Source: an uncultured Clostridia bacterium (lineage in GTDB: Bacteria > Bacillota > Clostridia > Lachnospirales > Lachnospiraceae). From it: DNA of 6,086 nucleotides. The position numbers were made by a program, and so were the translations under genes. The stretch lies in contig CAMUFS010000198.1 in NCBI GenBank assembly GCA_947088195.1, forward strand, positions 1 through 6,086, given 5' to 3'. A model generated the notes under the pieces. It was not told the DNA's origin and searched no databases. It saw only the letters and a program-made list of their open reading frames with translations. This document shows positions 5,941-6,086 of this stretch, piece after piece (the stretch's first letter is position 1; every line of letters begins with the position of its first letter).

Positions 5941-5945
5941 AAATT

Positions 5946-6086
5946 ATGAAAATCTTTCAACAGCATCTAAAAAAATTTGCCGTTCTTGCCGCTGCACTCG
6001 TCACCGCAAGCGCTCTTTGCTCCTGTGGTTCTGTGCCAGAAAATACTGTATTTTCTGTCGATGACCTGCCGGGAAAGAAAATTGGC
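5946..6086 (+). CDS. Lipoprotein, probable ABC-transporter substrate-binding protein (N-terminal 47 residues, runs off right edge)
   Basis: Only the first 47 codons are present, and they stay open to the window edge. Residues 1-10 are basic (MKIFQQHLKK) and 11-24 are hydrophobic and Ala-rich. They are followed by a lipobox LCSC with the lipidation cysteine at 27, which predicts attachment to the outer face of the cytoplasmic membrane. C25 is a poor alternative because Leu precedes it. After a short linker comes SVDDLPGKKIG (37-47), which resembles the 'DLxGKkIGVQ.GTT' strand of family 3 amino-acid binding proteins. The function is therefore inferred from a very short match. Transporter permease and ATPase genes would be expected downstream, outside the window. 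The gene is divergent from ktrB, with its own promoter and leader. Confidence 0.75.
   Translation, partial: MKIFQQHLKKFAVLAAALVTASALCSCGSVPENTVFSVDDLPGKKIG

Noticed and set aside
5745..5945. Cyclic di-AMP or other riboswitch controlling ktrB
   Set aside because: The ktrB leader is only about 39 nt and the divergent leader about 66 nt. Neither can hold a ydaO-type riboswitch, and no other class was recognised.

Overview
This window looks like chromosomal DNA of a low-to-moderate-GC Bacillota, most likely class Clostridia and probably Lachnospiraceae. I base this on strong AGGAGG-type ribosome binding sites, consensus sigma-A promoters, and the character of the PcrA, PspA, Ktr and lipoprotein sequences. 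No species is assigned. No mobile element, CRISPR array, tRNA or rRNA was seen. The window is densely coding, and the longest non-coding stretch is about 250 bases.

Layout, from right to left. At 5946 a plus-strand gene begins and runs off the right edge. It encodes the lipoprotein signal and first residues of a probable ABC-transporter substrate-binding protein. A divergent promoter region (about 5745-5945) separates it from a minus-strand operon: ktrB (potassium-translocating subunit, 4401-5744), ktrA (NAD/nucleotide-binding RCK gating subunit, 3716-4366) and a small integral-membrane methyltransferase of the isoprenylcysteine carboxyl methyltransferase type (3012-3689). The gaps inside this operon are 34 and 26 bases.

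A 250-base non-coding stretch (2762-3011) follows. It holds a strong minus-strand promoter overlapped by a 7-bp-arm inverted repeat, then a leader of about 130 nt. This promoter drives pspA (2084-2761), an SPFH-domain protein with a C-terminal zinc ribbon (1069-2073), and then the 5' half of a PcrA/UvrD-type DNA helicase gene that leaves the window at the left edge (1-1035). pspA and the SPFH gene are 10 bases apart, with the SPFH Shine-Dalgarno overlapping the pspA stop codon. pcrA starts 33 bases after the SPFH stop with no visible terminator.

How the genes work together. KtrB plus KtrA form a known two-subunit K+ uptake system in which the cytoplasmic RCK ring gates the membrane pore. PspA (ESCRT-III-like membrane remodelling) and the YdjI-like SPFH protein are a membrane-stress pair comparable to ydjF/ydjI of Bacillus subtilis. 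PcrA is a housekeeping helicase and is probably here only by position. The window is mostly recognisable. The least explained parts are the palindromic operator-like sites at both promoter regions, the SPFH/zinc-ribbon partner of PspA, and the methyltransferase in the potassium operon.
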